Below, one piece after another: positions 26,182-33,435 of a stretch of 33,435 nucleotides of DNA. Numbering within the stretch: position 1 is the stretch's first letter; each line of letters opens with the position of its first letter. This DNA is from an uncultured Flavobacteriales bacterium (GTDB lineage: Bacteria; Bacteroidota; Bacteroidia; Flavobacteriales_E; Vicingaceae): the NCBI GenBank assembly GCA_913048175.1, contig CAJWVX010000017.1, positions 1 to 33,435 of the forward strand. Reading direction: 5' to 3'. The notes beneath the pieces are model-generated. The model was not told the origin of the DNA. It did not search any database and worked only from the letters and a program-made list of their open reading frames with translations. Both the position numbers and the translations under genes were made by a program.

Positions 26182-27177
26182 ATGGAAATAGAAGCGAAAC
26201 AGGACTTGCTTGATAAGCGATTATTTATGAACATGGTTAGCAACAATTGGCTCGCTATTGTATTTGCTAATATGAATAATATTATTGAATATGTTAACCC
26301 CGCAGCATGTCGTCTATATGGTTATAAAGAGTCTGAATTAATAGGCAAAACAACTGATATATTTAATAGCAACCTATCCCACAACACAGATGACATTATA
26401 AAAAGTATTAAAGAACAAGGATATTGGTTTGGAGAAATTATTCAACAAACAAAAAATAAAGTAAACTTTGATTCTTTACTTTCTGTTCAGTTAATTATGG
26501 ATGAAGAAGGCAACCCTATAGGATTTGCATCTAACAGTAAAGACATTTCTATTGAGTTAGAAAACGAGAGAACATTAAAAAAAATTATTGCAGAAAAGGA
26601 GCTTTTAATCAAAGAGCTACATCACAGAGTTAAAAATAATCTTTCTATTATTAAAGGAATAATCAGTTTACAAAATCACGAAATTTTAGATACTAATGGG
26701 CAGCAATTGGTTTCCGATTTCAAAAACCGTATTGATGCAGTAGCAACACTTCACAACACGCTTTATGATCCAGAAAACTTAGATAATTTAGATTTTAAGC
26801 CATTTATAAATGATTTGTGTGGAGGTTTAAAAAGATCTTATGGCATTTCTGGCATGGAAATTCATATTTCTATAGACATGGAAAGCTATTCTATTGAAAT
26901 ATCTAAAGCAACGCCACTATGTTTAATTATTAATGAGGTTTTAACAAACTCATTTAAACACGCTTTTTCACAAAATGAACAAGGCGCATTACATATCAGT
27001 TTAGATAAAGAAAATGCAACAATAACAATACAAGATAATGGACCTGGTTTTGATTCAGAAAATATTAATGAAAATTCATTAGGAATATCTCTTATCAAAG
27101 ACCTAACCGACCAGATTGATGCCACATTTAAGTATGAAAATACTAATGGATCAAAATTTACAATTCAACTAACATAA
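26182..27177 (+). CDS. PAS-domain sensor histidine kinase (HisKA_2 type)
   Basis: A 331-residue kinase without a membrane span. A PAS domain (about 10-130) contains NIIEYVNPAACRLYGYKESE and ends with GFASNSKDISIELENERTLK. The HisKA_2 dimerisation helix has ELHHRVKNNLSIIKGIISLQ, with the phospho-acceptor His near residue 147-148. A HATPase domain follows, with NEVLTNSFKHAF (N box) and IQDNGPGFD (G1), ending FTIQLT. This subtype often lacks a nearby response regulator, and none is seen here. PAS suggests a cytoplasmic ligand or redox signal. The methyltransferase gene begins 3 bp after the stop, so the two are co-transcribed. Confidence 0.95.
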   Translation: MEIEAKQDLLDKRLFMNMVSNNWLAIVFANMNNIIEYVNPAACRLYGYKESELIGKTTDIFNSNLSHNTDDIIKSIKEQGYWFGEIIQQTKNKVNFDSLLSVQLIMDEEGNPIGFASNSKDISIELENERTLKKIIAEKELLIKELHHRVKNNLSIIKGIISLQNHEILDTNGQQLVSDFKNRIDAVATLHNTLYDPENLDNLDFKPFINDLCGGLKRSYGISGMEIHISIDMESYSIEISKATPLCLIINEVLTNSFKHAFSQNEQGALHISLDKENATITIQDNGPGFDSENINENSLGISLIKDLTDQIDATFKYENTNGSKFTIQLT

Positions 27178-27180
27178 TTC

Positions 27181-28617
27181 ATGAGCAAAAGTACATTCAA
27201 AAAAAACCAAGTAGTAGAGTTAGAAATAGTTGATGCTGCTTATGGAGGAAAAGGGATTGCAAAGATTCCTACTGATCAAGGAGACTACATAATGTTTGTA
27301 CCCAATACAATAAAAGGGCAAAAAGTTACAGGAAGAGTTGTAAAACGAAAAAACAATTATGCTGAATGTAAATTGGTTGATGTTTTAGAAAGATCTAAAG
27401 ATGAAGTTGAACTTCCTTACCAACCTATTTCTGGAGCTCCTTTTGCCCGTTTACCTATTGAAATTCAAGCAGAACAAAAAAAAATTCAAACGCTAGATCA
27501 ATACACTCGTATTGGAAAAGTGGAAGATATTGATACTATTTTTGATGAGTACATTCAATCTCCTTTAACATGGCACTATAGAAACAAAATGGAATATTCA
27601 TTTAGTGCTATTGGTCATAACTTAGAAACGAATGAAGAGTATGATGGGTTTGCTTTTGGTTTTAAACGAAGAGGAACTTGGTGGAAAGTCGAAAACCTAG
27701 ATAAAGATAGCGGTTTATTTGATGCAGAATTTGAAAATAAGTTAAAAGAAATAAGACAGTTTTGTGAAAATTCCGGTTTAGCAGCTTGGCATCCACCACA
27801 GAAAGTAGGTTTCTTTAGATATTTAGTTGTTAGAAAAAGTTTCTTAACTAATCAGTTCCTAATTAAGTTAGTTACAAGTAGTGATGGAATGGAAAACTTT
27901 AAATTTGATGAATTCACGAGCCTTGTAAAAGATCTTTTGGGTGATAGAGTTGCAGGTTTACTTCATACGATTAATGATGATATTGGAGACAATGCCCAAA
28001 CTAGACATGGACATGAAACTATTCTTTTTGGAGAAAACACCATTAAAGAAGAGTTACTCGGAATGACTTTTGAAATTAGTATGCAAAGCTTTTTTCAGAC
28101 CAATCCAAAATCTGCTGAACTTCTTTATACCAAGGCCATTGATTATGTATTTGATGATAACAACATAGATGATTCTGTTGTTTTAGATTTGTTTTGTGGT
28201 ACAGGAACTATAGGTCAATTAGTTGCTTCTAAAACAAACAGTAAAGTTATTGGGGTTGATATTGTTGAAGAAGCAATTGAGAATGCTAAAGAGAATGCAA
28301 AAACAAACAACATCGAAAACGTAGAATTCTATGCCGCAGATGTCAATAAGTTTCTAATTGAGTTTCCTGAATATCAAAACAAAATAGGAACAATAATATT
28401 AGATCCTCCACGAGCAGGAATATCTAAAAAAGCACTAAACCGAGTTGTTGAACTTGGAGCTAAACAAATTGTTTATGTAAGTTGTAATCCATCTACACAA
28501 GCAAGAGATATGGAGGTTTTGTTTGAAGCAAATTATGAGTTAAAGAAGATTAGTTTGGTTGATCAATTCCCTCATACAGCACATATTGAAGCCGTTGCTT
28601 TGTTTACGAAAAAATAG
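27181..28617 (+). CDS. rlmD: 23S rRNA (uracil-5-)-methyltransferase RlmD/RumA-like
   Basis: A SAM-dependent RNA m5U methyltransferase of 478 residues. An N-terminal TRAM domain (about 6-68, starting VVELEIVDAAYGGKGIAKI) precedes a linker, the SAM motif LDLFCGTGTIGQLVA (about 338-352), ILDPPRAGISKKALN (about 403-417) and VYVSCNPSTQARDMEVL with the catalytic Cys near 435. In E. coli RumA the linker holds four Cys that bind a 4Fe-4S cluster. Here that region (PISGAPFARLPIEIQAEQKK, about 82-101) has no cysteines, so the cluster is absent. The exact target uridine is therefore unsure, since the family includes RlmC, RlmD and TrmA relatives. It is joined to the upstream PAS kinase by a 3-bp gap. 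Confidence 0.9.
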   Translation: MSKSTFKKNQVVELEIVDAAYGGKGIAKIPTDQGDYIMFVPNTIKGQKVTGRVVKRKNNYAECKLVDVLERSKDEVELPYQPISGAPFARLPIEIQAEQKKIQTLDQYTRIGKVEDIDTIFDEYIQSPLTWHYRNKMEYSFSAIGHNLETNEEYDGFAFGFKRRGTWWKVENLDKDSGLFDAEFENKLKEIRQFCENSGLAAWHPPQKVGFFRYLVVRKSFLTNQFLIKLVTSSDGMENFKFDEFTSLVKDLLGDRVAGLLHTINDDIGDNAQTRHGHETILFGENTIKEELLGMTFEISMQSFFQTNPKSAELLYTKAIDYVFDDNNIDDSVVLDLFCGTGTIGQLVASKTNSKVIGVDIVEEAIENAKENAKTNNIENVEFYAADVNKFLIEFPEYQNKIGTIILDPPRAGISKKALNRVVELGAKQIVYVSCNPSTQARDMEVLFEANYELKKISLVDQFPHTAHIEAVALFTKK

Positions 28618-28635
28618 TTTATAGTATTTGGCTTC

Positions 28636-28688
28636 TTGTGTTTAGTCGGATTTCCTTGATGATACTAGACACAAAAGACTAAACACAA
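28636..28688. repeat. Degenerate repeat of a TTTTGTGT(T/C)TAGT unit, partly inverted
   Basis: TTGTGTTTAGTC (28636-28647) is matched in reverse complement by GACTAAACACAA (28677-28688), a 12-bp perfect inverted repeat. Between them, ACTAGACACAAAA is a third, diverged copy in the same orientation as the second. The 83-bp gap holding it (28618-28700) lies between the methyltransferase and tsaC-like genes. The hairpin lacks a T-run, so it is not a standard terminator. Confidence 0.7.
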
Positions 28689-28700
28689 AATACGAATCAG

Positions 28701-29261
28701 ATGAAAGAAGAAATCCAAAAATGCATTGAAGTATTAAAAGCTGGAGGAATCATCCTTTACCCTTCCGATACTGTGTGGGGAATTGGGTGTGACGCAACCA
28801 ACAAAGAAGCTGTTCAAAAAATCTATGATTTAAAAAAAAGAACCGATTCTAAAAGTCTTATCGTTATTGTAGCAAATGATAGAATGCTTAATTATCATGT
28901 TAAAGATGTGCCTGAATTAGCTTGGGATATTATTGATATTGCTAGTAAACCAACAACAATCATTTATCAAGATGGTAAAAACTTAGCCGAAAATGTAATG
29001 CCAGAAGATAATACAATTGCTATACGAATGATAAAAGAAGGTTTTTCTCATCAAATGGCTTTTAATTTCAGAAAGCCAATTGTTTCTACATCTGCTAATA
29101 TTAGTGGATCTCCAACTCCAACTAAATTTAATGAAATTTCAAAAGAAATTAAAGATGGTGTAGATTTTATTGTAAATAAATCGTTTGACTCAGGCAACAG
29201 AAAACCGTCATCTTTAATGAAACTAGGTATAAATGGTGATATAGAAATCCTAAGAAAGTAA
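28701..29261 (+). CDS. tsaC: L-threonylcarbamoyladenylate synthase (YrdC/Sua5 type)
   Basis: Makes threonylcarbamoyl-AMP from threonine, bicarbonate and ATP for the t6A modification of ANN-decoding tRNAs. It has 186 residues, the single-domain YrdC/TsaC form without the Sua5 C-terminal extension. Motifs seen are AGGIILYPSDTVWGIGCDAT (about 14-33), KIYDLKKRTDSKSLIVIV, PGPTT-like KPTTIIYQDG, IAIRM and VSTSANISGSPTPTKFNEI (about 133-151). It is 83 bp after rlmD with a repeat between, so co-transcription is uncertain. An island of pseudogenes follows it. Confidence 0.95.
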   Translation: MKEEIQKCIEVLKAGGIILYPSDTVWGIGCDATNKEAVQKIYDLKKRTDSKSLIVIVANDRMLNYHVKDVPELAWDIIDIASKPTTIIYQDGKNLAENVMPEDNTIAIRMIKEGFSHQMAFNFRKPIVSTSANISGSPTPTKFNEISKEIKDGVDFIVNKSFDSGNRKPSSLMKLGINGDIEILRK

Positions 29262-29444
29262 TATTTCGATCATAGAGTGTACTTCAACCATACTTATTAA
29301 TCCATTTGTCAGTTTTATTAGAACACTGTACTATTTTTTGTATTTACGAGAGCTAATCTAAGTATAAATACTTCTGTTAAATATATTTTTAACTGCCTAT
29401 TTCCTGATAAATATACTTGTGATGTTTTAATAACAGAGACCCTT

Positions 29445-31195
29445 ATGATTAAAAAAAGTCAAATCCTCCTCTTACTTTTTATACTTATTACTACTAAAAT
29501 TCAAGCAGCCAAACGTTATTTGATTACTGGCACTTCAAGTAACTGGAACGATATAACAAATTAGTCGACTACTAATGGAGGAGCGGATGGAGCTTCAGTT
29601 CCTTTAGTTACCAATGATGTATTTTTTTACTAATAATGGTTTAACAAATTGTGTATTTGATATTGCTACAACAATCAACTCAATAAATATAGCCGCTACC
29701 TATTCAGGAATAATTGATATTAATGGAAAATCATTTAATATTATTGGATCAACTAACAATGAATTTGCTGGAGGAATAATTAATGATACTCCAAGAACAA
29801 GCTCCATAACCATAAACTCTACTGCTAGAACAAGATTTTCAGGAACTACTTTTGGAGCTATTGTTAATGCATCATCTTCAAGATTATATTTAAACGGAAG
29901 TATTTTTAATGGAGCATGTACTTTCACAAAAAATGGAGGAGGAAATGAATCTAGCACTGGATTTAATACTTTCAATTCAACTATCTCATTAACCAATTCT
30001 TGAACTTCGTACTTTTTATTAGGAAATACTAACCCTGACACTTTTAATGACGAATTAACGATTAATAATACTGCAACAAGTTTAATTTACATAGCACATA
30101 ATAGTTCTGGAAATCAATTTAATGGAAATATAATTCTAAATCCAACCTTAGGAACTGGAATAAGATTCGGTTAAGGAGTTAGCTGTACAAATACTTTAGC
30201 AGCAATCAAAACAATTTCTATTGGAGTTAGTGGGTTCTCTTCAGAAACGTTAAGAATAAGAAGATTCACACAAACTGGAGCTACAGCTCAAGCAATTAAT
30301 TTAACAGGATCTTCCACTCTCTATTTAGAATAAAATTCTACTTGGAATGGAAATATAAACTTTGACGCACCAAGAGTTTTAGTTCGTCAAAACACATTTA
30401 ATGGCACCCTTAAACTAACAAATTCAGGTGCTGGAAATGATGGTAGTTATGGAGGTAATACATTTGCTTCAACAGTACCAATAATAAATAATGTAACTAG
30501 TATAATATATTTTGCACAAACAAATCCTGATACTTTTAATGGAGATTTAACTTTAATTGTAAGTAACACAGGAAGATTATACATGGCAAATATAGCTTCA
30601 GATGATAATTCAGTTGGTGGAAACACTTTTACAATGAATGCCGATTTTACAAATAGCGGTAGTGGTTATTTAAGATTAGGAAATGGAAACTTTGATACTT
30701 ATTCAGTTAATGTTACTTTAAAAAATACTGGTTCTCGACATATATATATTGCATACAATGGTTCAGACCATTCAGTTGCTAGAGACTTTAATACTTCAAA
30801 TTCTGGCACAGGAACTTCAGGTATCAATATCGATTCTGGTAATACTTCTACCTATCCATTAATGGTAATATAACTTTAACTCAAAATGGTACAGAAAATA
30901 CATTATATACTTATTTAGGTGATCAAGGTAATATTACAGCTAACGGAACAGTTACTATAGTTAATTTAGGAACAGGAACCACTTCTGATATGAGAGTAGC
31001 TAATAATATGAACTCTGCTGTTACTATTTTTGGAGCAACTTCAATTACAAACAATAATACAGCTCTTACAACCAATAGAATTTATGCTGGTTAAAATGGT
31101 GATATAACTTTTAACGGTACATTGGATTAAATTAACAATGCTGGCTCCAATAATTCTGAAATCTATTGTAATAACAGAGCTAATAGTACTAATTT
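29445..31195 (+). pseudogene. Degenerate secreted beta-strand-repeat surface protein gene
   Basis: The start ATG (29445) opens a signal peptide (SQILLLLFILITTKIQAAK) and RYLITGTSSNWNDITN, then a TAG (29562-29564) where relatives have Trp, followed by STTNGGADGASVP. An extra T in the T7 run near 29623-29629 shifts the frame. The new frame stays protein-like to about 30860 but carries TGA (30001), TAA (30172) and TAA (30331). A lost base near 30857-30862 shifts it again, and TAA follows at 31092 and 31128. The text is Asn/Thr/Gly-rich with repeats such as NPDTFNGDLTL and GGNTFTMNADFTNSGSGYLR, typical of large exported Bacteroidota surface proteins. The C-terminus, including any sorting domain, is missing; the frame runs into an IS remnant. 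The 183 bp upstream (29262-29444) hold no gene. Confidence 0.88.
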
Positions 31196-32337
31196 GTACA
31201 ATCAAAATATTCTATACTTGCATTAATACTTCTATTTTCAAAGAAGTTTAAGATATTGTCTTTGTTATAATTAATTGAATTTATAGCTCTATATAAAATA
31301 GCTCTATTTTTAATTCTATAGTCTTTTCAATCCAATTATTTAATTGGATTTCTACTCTTTCTTTGGTCGTTTTTTTATAGATATTTCTTAGTTAAAGACA
31401 ATGTTCATAAGCCTTTTTTTAATTCTGTAAATTACTGAAATAAAATAGTCGATCTTATCGTTTATTTTTGTGTAAAGTTCATTTTTTGCTAAAAAAATCT
31501 ACTTATTACTAATAATTGTTTGAGTGTAACCTCAAACAATTTTAGTTTAAATCGTGCTACATTTTATTTTACTTTTTTTATAACTTCATTTTCCTGATCT
31601 ATAGCCTTCCATATAAACTATACTCTTAAATATTGAACAAAATCTAAAACAAGTTTTACAACATAAAATCTGTAACTAACTATTTGAGTATTAAAAAAAG
31701 ATTTAATAGCTGCTTTGTTCCTCTAATACTTGTTATTAAACTTCCTCACTCTATCTTAGCTTCGTTATTGTTAAAATAAGTATACAATTCTCCTTGAGGT
31801 AAGCTTGCTTCCTCTAAACTAAGATACTCACCCATATTAGCACTAAAATATAGATACGCTTCTGAATGCTCTTTTTGACCTCTGTTCTCAAATTCGCTAA
31901 AGTCTTTTTTTTTAATAACAACTTATTTAAATAGCCTTTATAACATAATAACTATCGATATTAATTACCGAACCTATTCGATCTCTAGCTGTACCTTTAA
32001 AAAAATCAGAAATCTCTTTGGTTAATTTAGAGCCTTCAGATACAAAAGAGTAGACCTTTTTCATTGTTATTTTAGGATTACTCTTCTTGCAGCAAACCCT
32101 GTTTTGTATAAATAAATAAAGTGACTTTTCCCTTAATGGAAAATATTGAACACGTTTAGAGGGGTGAAAGCCTTTTGATTCCTATTCTGAAAAAAGATAA
32201 CCCTAAGGGAGCTGATTGTTCTCTTCTAAATGAACTTCTAATATATGCTCTTTTTTAAAAATATCACATAATTCTAAAGCGTCTCTTTGGGTAAAATAAA
32301 GAAACTTATATTCATATTCTTGGACTAATTTAATAAC
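31196..32337 (-). mobile_element. Decayed insertion sequence, ISAon1-like (two-ORF transposase)
   Basis: The minus strand gives fragments that align in order with the two-part transposase I know from Bacteroidota ISAon1-type elements. N-terminal protein remnant (about 32337-31930): HILEVHLEENNQLP, ESKGFHPSKRVQYFPLREKS, then MKKVYSFVSEGSKLTKEISD. Transposase remnant (about 31915-31196): QKEHSEAYLYFSANMGEYLS followed by LEEASLPQGELYTYFNN, then YRFYVVKLVLDFVQYLRV, WKAIDQENEVIKK, and finally NILNFFENRSINASIEYF. Multiple stops and frameshifts separate the pieces, and catalytic-type Asp residues appear changed (LEEAS for a usual DE; YRFYV for DRFHV). It ends just inside ENRSINAS..., so the transposase 3' end and that terminal repeat are lost. 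No terminal inverted repeats or target duplication were found. Family naming is from memory; the decay is direct. Confidence 0.8.
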
Positions 32338-32408
32338 CTAAATCTAACCTATTTATTTTACTACCTAAATTTAACATGTTAGCCATTACAATTCACCATT
32401 TATTAGTT

Positions 32409-32417
32409 TAACTTTGC
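32409..32417 (+). promoter_or_regulatory. Candidate -7 element of thrS
   Basis: TAACTTTGC matches TAnnTTTGC exactly and ends 18 nt before the thrS start codon. A TTA rather than TTG lies 20 nt upstream, so the -33 part is weak. It lies outside the decayed IS, so thrS keeps its own promoter. Confidence 0.55.
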
Positions 32418-32435
32418 TTTCAAAATTTTGAATAG

Positions 32436-33435
32436 ATGATTAAGATAACATTACCCGATGGCGCTGTAAAAGAACTTCCAAAAGGAAGTACTCCTATGGA
32501 TGTTGCCAAAAGTATTAGTGAAGGATTTGCAAGAAATGTAATTTCTGCAAAAGTTAACGACAATACTGTTGAAGTAACAACTCCTATTACCACCGATGCA
32601 AATGTTACCTTGTATACATTTAATGACACAGATGGAAAGAAAGCTTTTTGGCATTCTTCTGCTCATATTTTAGCCCAAGCGTTAGAAAAATTATATCCTG
32701 GTGTTAAATTAACTATTGGGCCAGCTATTGAAAATGGTTTTTACTATGATGTAGATACTGGAGAAGAAACAATTCATGAAGCTGATTTTAAAAAAATTGA
32801 AGATAAGTTTTTAGAGTTGGCTCGTCAAAAAGTTGATTTTAGTTTAAGAGATGTTTCTAAAGCTGATGCCTTAGCTAAATATAAAGCTGAAGGAAACGAA
32901 TATAAAGTTGAATTAATAGAAAACTTAGCTGACGGAGAAATTACTTTCTGTGACCATTCAGATTTCACTGATTTATGTAGAGGTGGACACATTCCTAATA
33001 CAGGCATTGTTAAAGCTTTTAAGGTAATGAGTGTTGCTGGAGCATACTGGAGAGCAGATCAAACAAAAAATCAATTAGTTCGTGTATATGGAATTAGTTT
33101 TCCAAAACAAAAACTACTTACTGAATATTTAGAACTTTTAGAAGAAGCTAAAAAACGTGATCACAGAAAACTAGGTAAAGAGTTAGGATTATTTGCTTTT
33201 TCTCAAAAAGTTGGTCATGGTTTACCATTATGGCTACCTGCTGGAGCAATGCTAAGAGAGCGTTTAGAACAATTCTTAAAGAAAGCACAACTTAAAGCTG
33301 GATATTTACCGGTTATTACTCCTCATATTGGGAATAAAGAACTTTATGTTTGTTCAGGTCATTACGAAAAATATGGCGCAGATTCATTTCAACCAATATT
33401 AACTCCACACGAAGGTGAAGAGTTTTTATTGAAAC
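32436..33435 (+). CDS. thrS: Threonine-tRNA ligase, N-terminal part (runs off the right edge)
   Basis: Charges tRNA-Thr with threonine. The first 333 codons, from the ATG at 32436, are in the window, and the family is usually about 640 residues. The TGS domain (about 1-60, MIKITLPDGAVKELPKGSTP) is followed by the editing domain with the zinc-type HSSAHILAQALEKLYPG motif (about 73-89), IENGFYYD, and CDHSDFTDLCRGGHIPNTG with the second Cys/His set. The catalytic domain then begins with DHRKLGKELGLFAFSQKVGH and GLPLWLPAGAMLRERLEQFL. The usual VCSGHYEKYG is also present. It is the first intact gene after the degenerate island. Confidence 0.98.
   Translation, partial: MIKITLPDGAVKELPKGSTPMDVAKSISEGFARNVISAKVNDNTVEVTTPITTDANVTLYTFNDTDGKKAFWHSSAHILAQALEKLYPGVKLTIGPAIENGFYYDVDTGEETIHEADFKKIEDKFLELARQKVDFSLRDVSKADALAKYKAEGNEYKVELIENLADGEITFCDHSDFTDLCRGGHIPNTGIVKAFKVMSVAGAYWRADQTKNQLVRVYGISFPKQKLLTEYLELLEEAKKRDHRKLGKELGLFAFSQKVGHGLPLWLPAGAMLRERLEQFLKKAQLKAGYLPVITPHIGNKELYVCSGHYEKYGADSFQPILTPHEGEEFLLK

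Noticed and set aside
29700-30041. Minus-strand frame of 113 codons
   Set aside because: A shadow of the plus-strand surface-protein remnant, with no family resemblance.
29614-30873. Two separate genes at 29614-30003 and 30583-30873
   Set aside because: Both are pieces of the same reading frame interrupted by stop codons; their starts are internal Met codons and neither has a signal peptide.
29445-31195. Reassigned stop codons (UAA/UAG as Gln or Trp) to rescue the surface-protein frame
   Set aside because: All other genes in the window end normally at these codons, the frame also has two single-base shifts, and TAG, TGA and TAA would all have to be reassigned.
29445-31195. Diversity-generating retroelement target
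   Set aside because: No reverse transcriptase, template repeat or adenine-specific variation is visible, and the apparent changes are C to T rather than at A.
32420-33007. Three minus-strand frames near the right edge
   Set aside because: They are antisense to thrS, which is unmistakable on the plus strand.

Overview
The window looks like a chromosomal segment of a low-GC member of the Bacteroidota, most likely order Flavobacteriales and possibly marine. The reasons are TAnnTTTG-type -7 promoter elements, few Shine-Dalgarno sequences, and families typical of that group: a PD40-propeller/OmpA protein, a two-component-regulator propeller protein, a TPR-SpoIIE phosphatase, a DUF2061-cysH-cysD-cysN operon, DUF4268, a GDCCVxC-type protein and a decayed ISAon1-like element. 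The species cannot be named from the sequence alone.

Layout. 1-8.3 kb: the N-terminus of a propeller protein (minus), aroC, a DAACS dicarboxylate/glutamate symporter, an intergenic region packed with palindromes (2.95-3.43 kb), then a two-gene envelope operon (AsmA-like giant and PD40-OmpA). 8.3-8.9 kb: a decayed membrane-protein gene. 9.0-13.8 kb: a YeiH-type transporter (plus) converging on a minus-strand cluster etfB-etfA-bifunctional nuclease-nupC. 13.8-18.4 kb: a gene-poor gap with a small coding relic, then sulfate assimilation on the minus strand (an Rrf2 regulator, then DUF2061-cysH-cysD-cysN), with two inverted repeats that could be Rrf2 operators. 18.4-21.4 kb: an SF2 helicase, an AIM24/TIGR00266-family gene broken by one frameshift, and a DUF4268 gene. 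21.5-29.3 kb: exonuclease III, a TPR-SpoIIE signalling protein, a small unknown protein, ornithine aminotransferase, a PAS/HisKA_2 kinase coupled to an RlmD-like RNA methyltransferase, and a TsaC/YrdC protein. 29.4-32.3 kb: a degenerate island consisting of a surface-protein pseudogene abutting an oppositely oriented, decayed insertion sequence. 32.4 kb to the end: the first third or more of thrS.

Most genes are core metabolism and housekeeping. The cys operon would activate and reduce sulfate, but no sulfite reductase or APS kinase lies in the window. The accessory content is mostly decay. The clearest new reading is the 29.4-32.3 kb island: the surface-protein remnant carries at least six nonsense codons and two frameshifts, and a minus-strand transposon remnant reads up to its truncated 3' end. 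I found no CRISPR array, tRNA, rRNA, prophage or recognisable defence system, and no convincing wholly novel system. The best candidates for something undescribed are the structured intergenic element at 3119-3250, the putative Rrf2 operators, and the AsmA protein with an amphipathic helical tail encoded with a PD40-OmpA partner.
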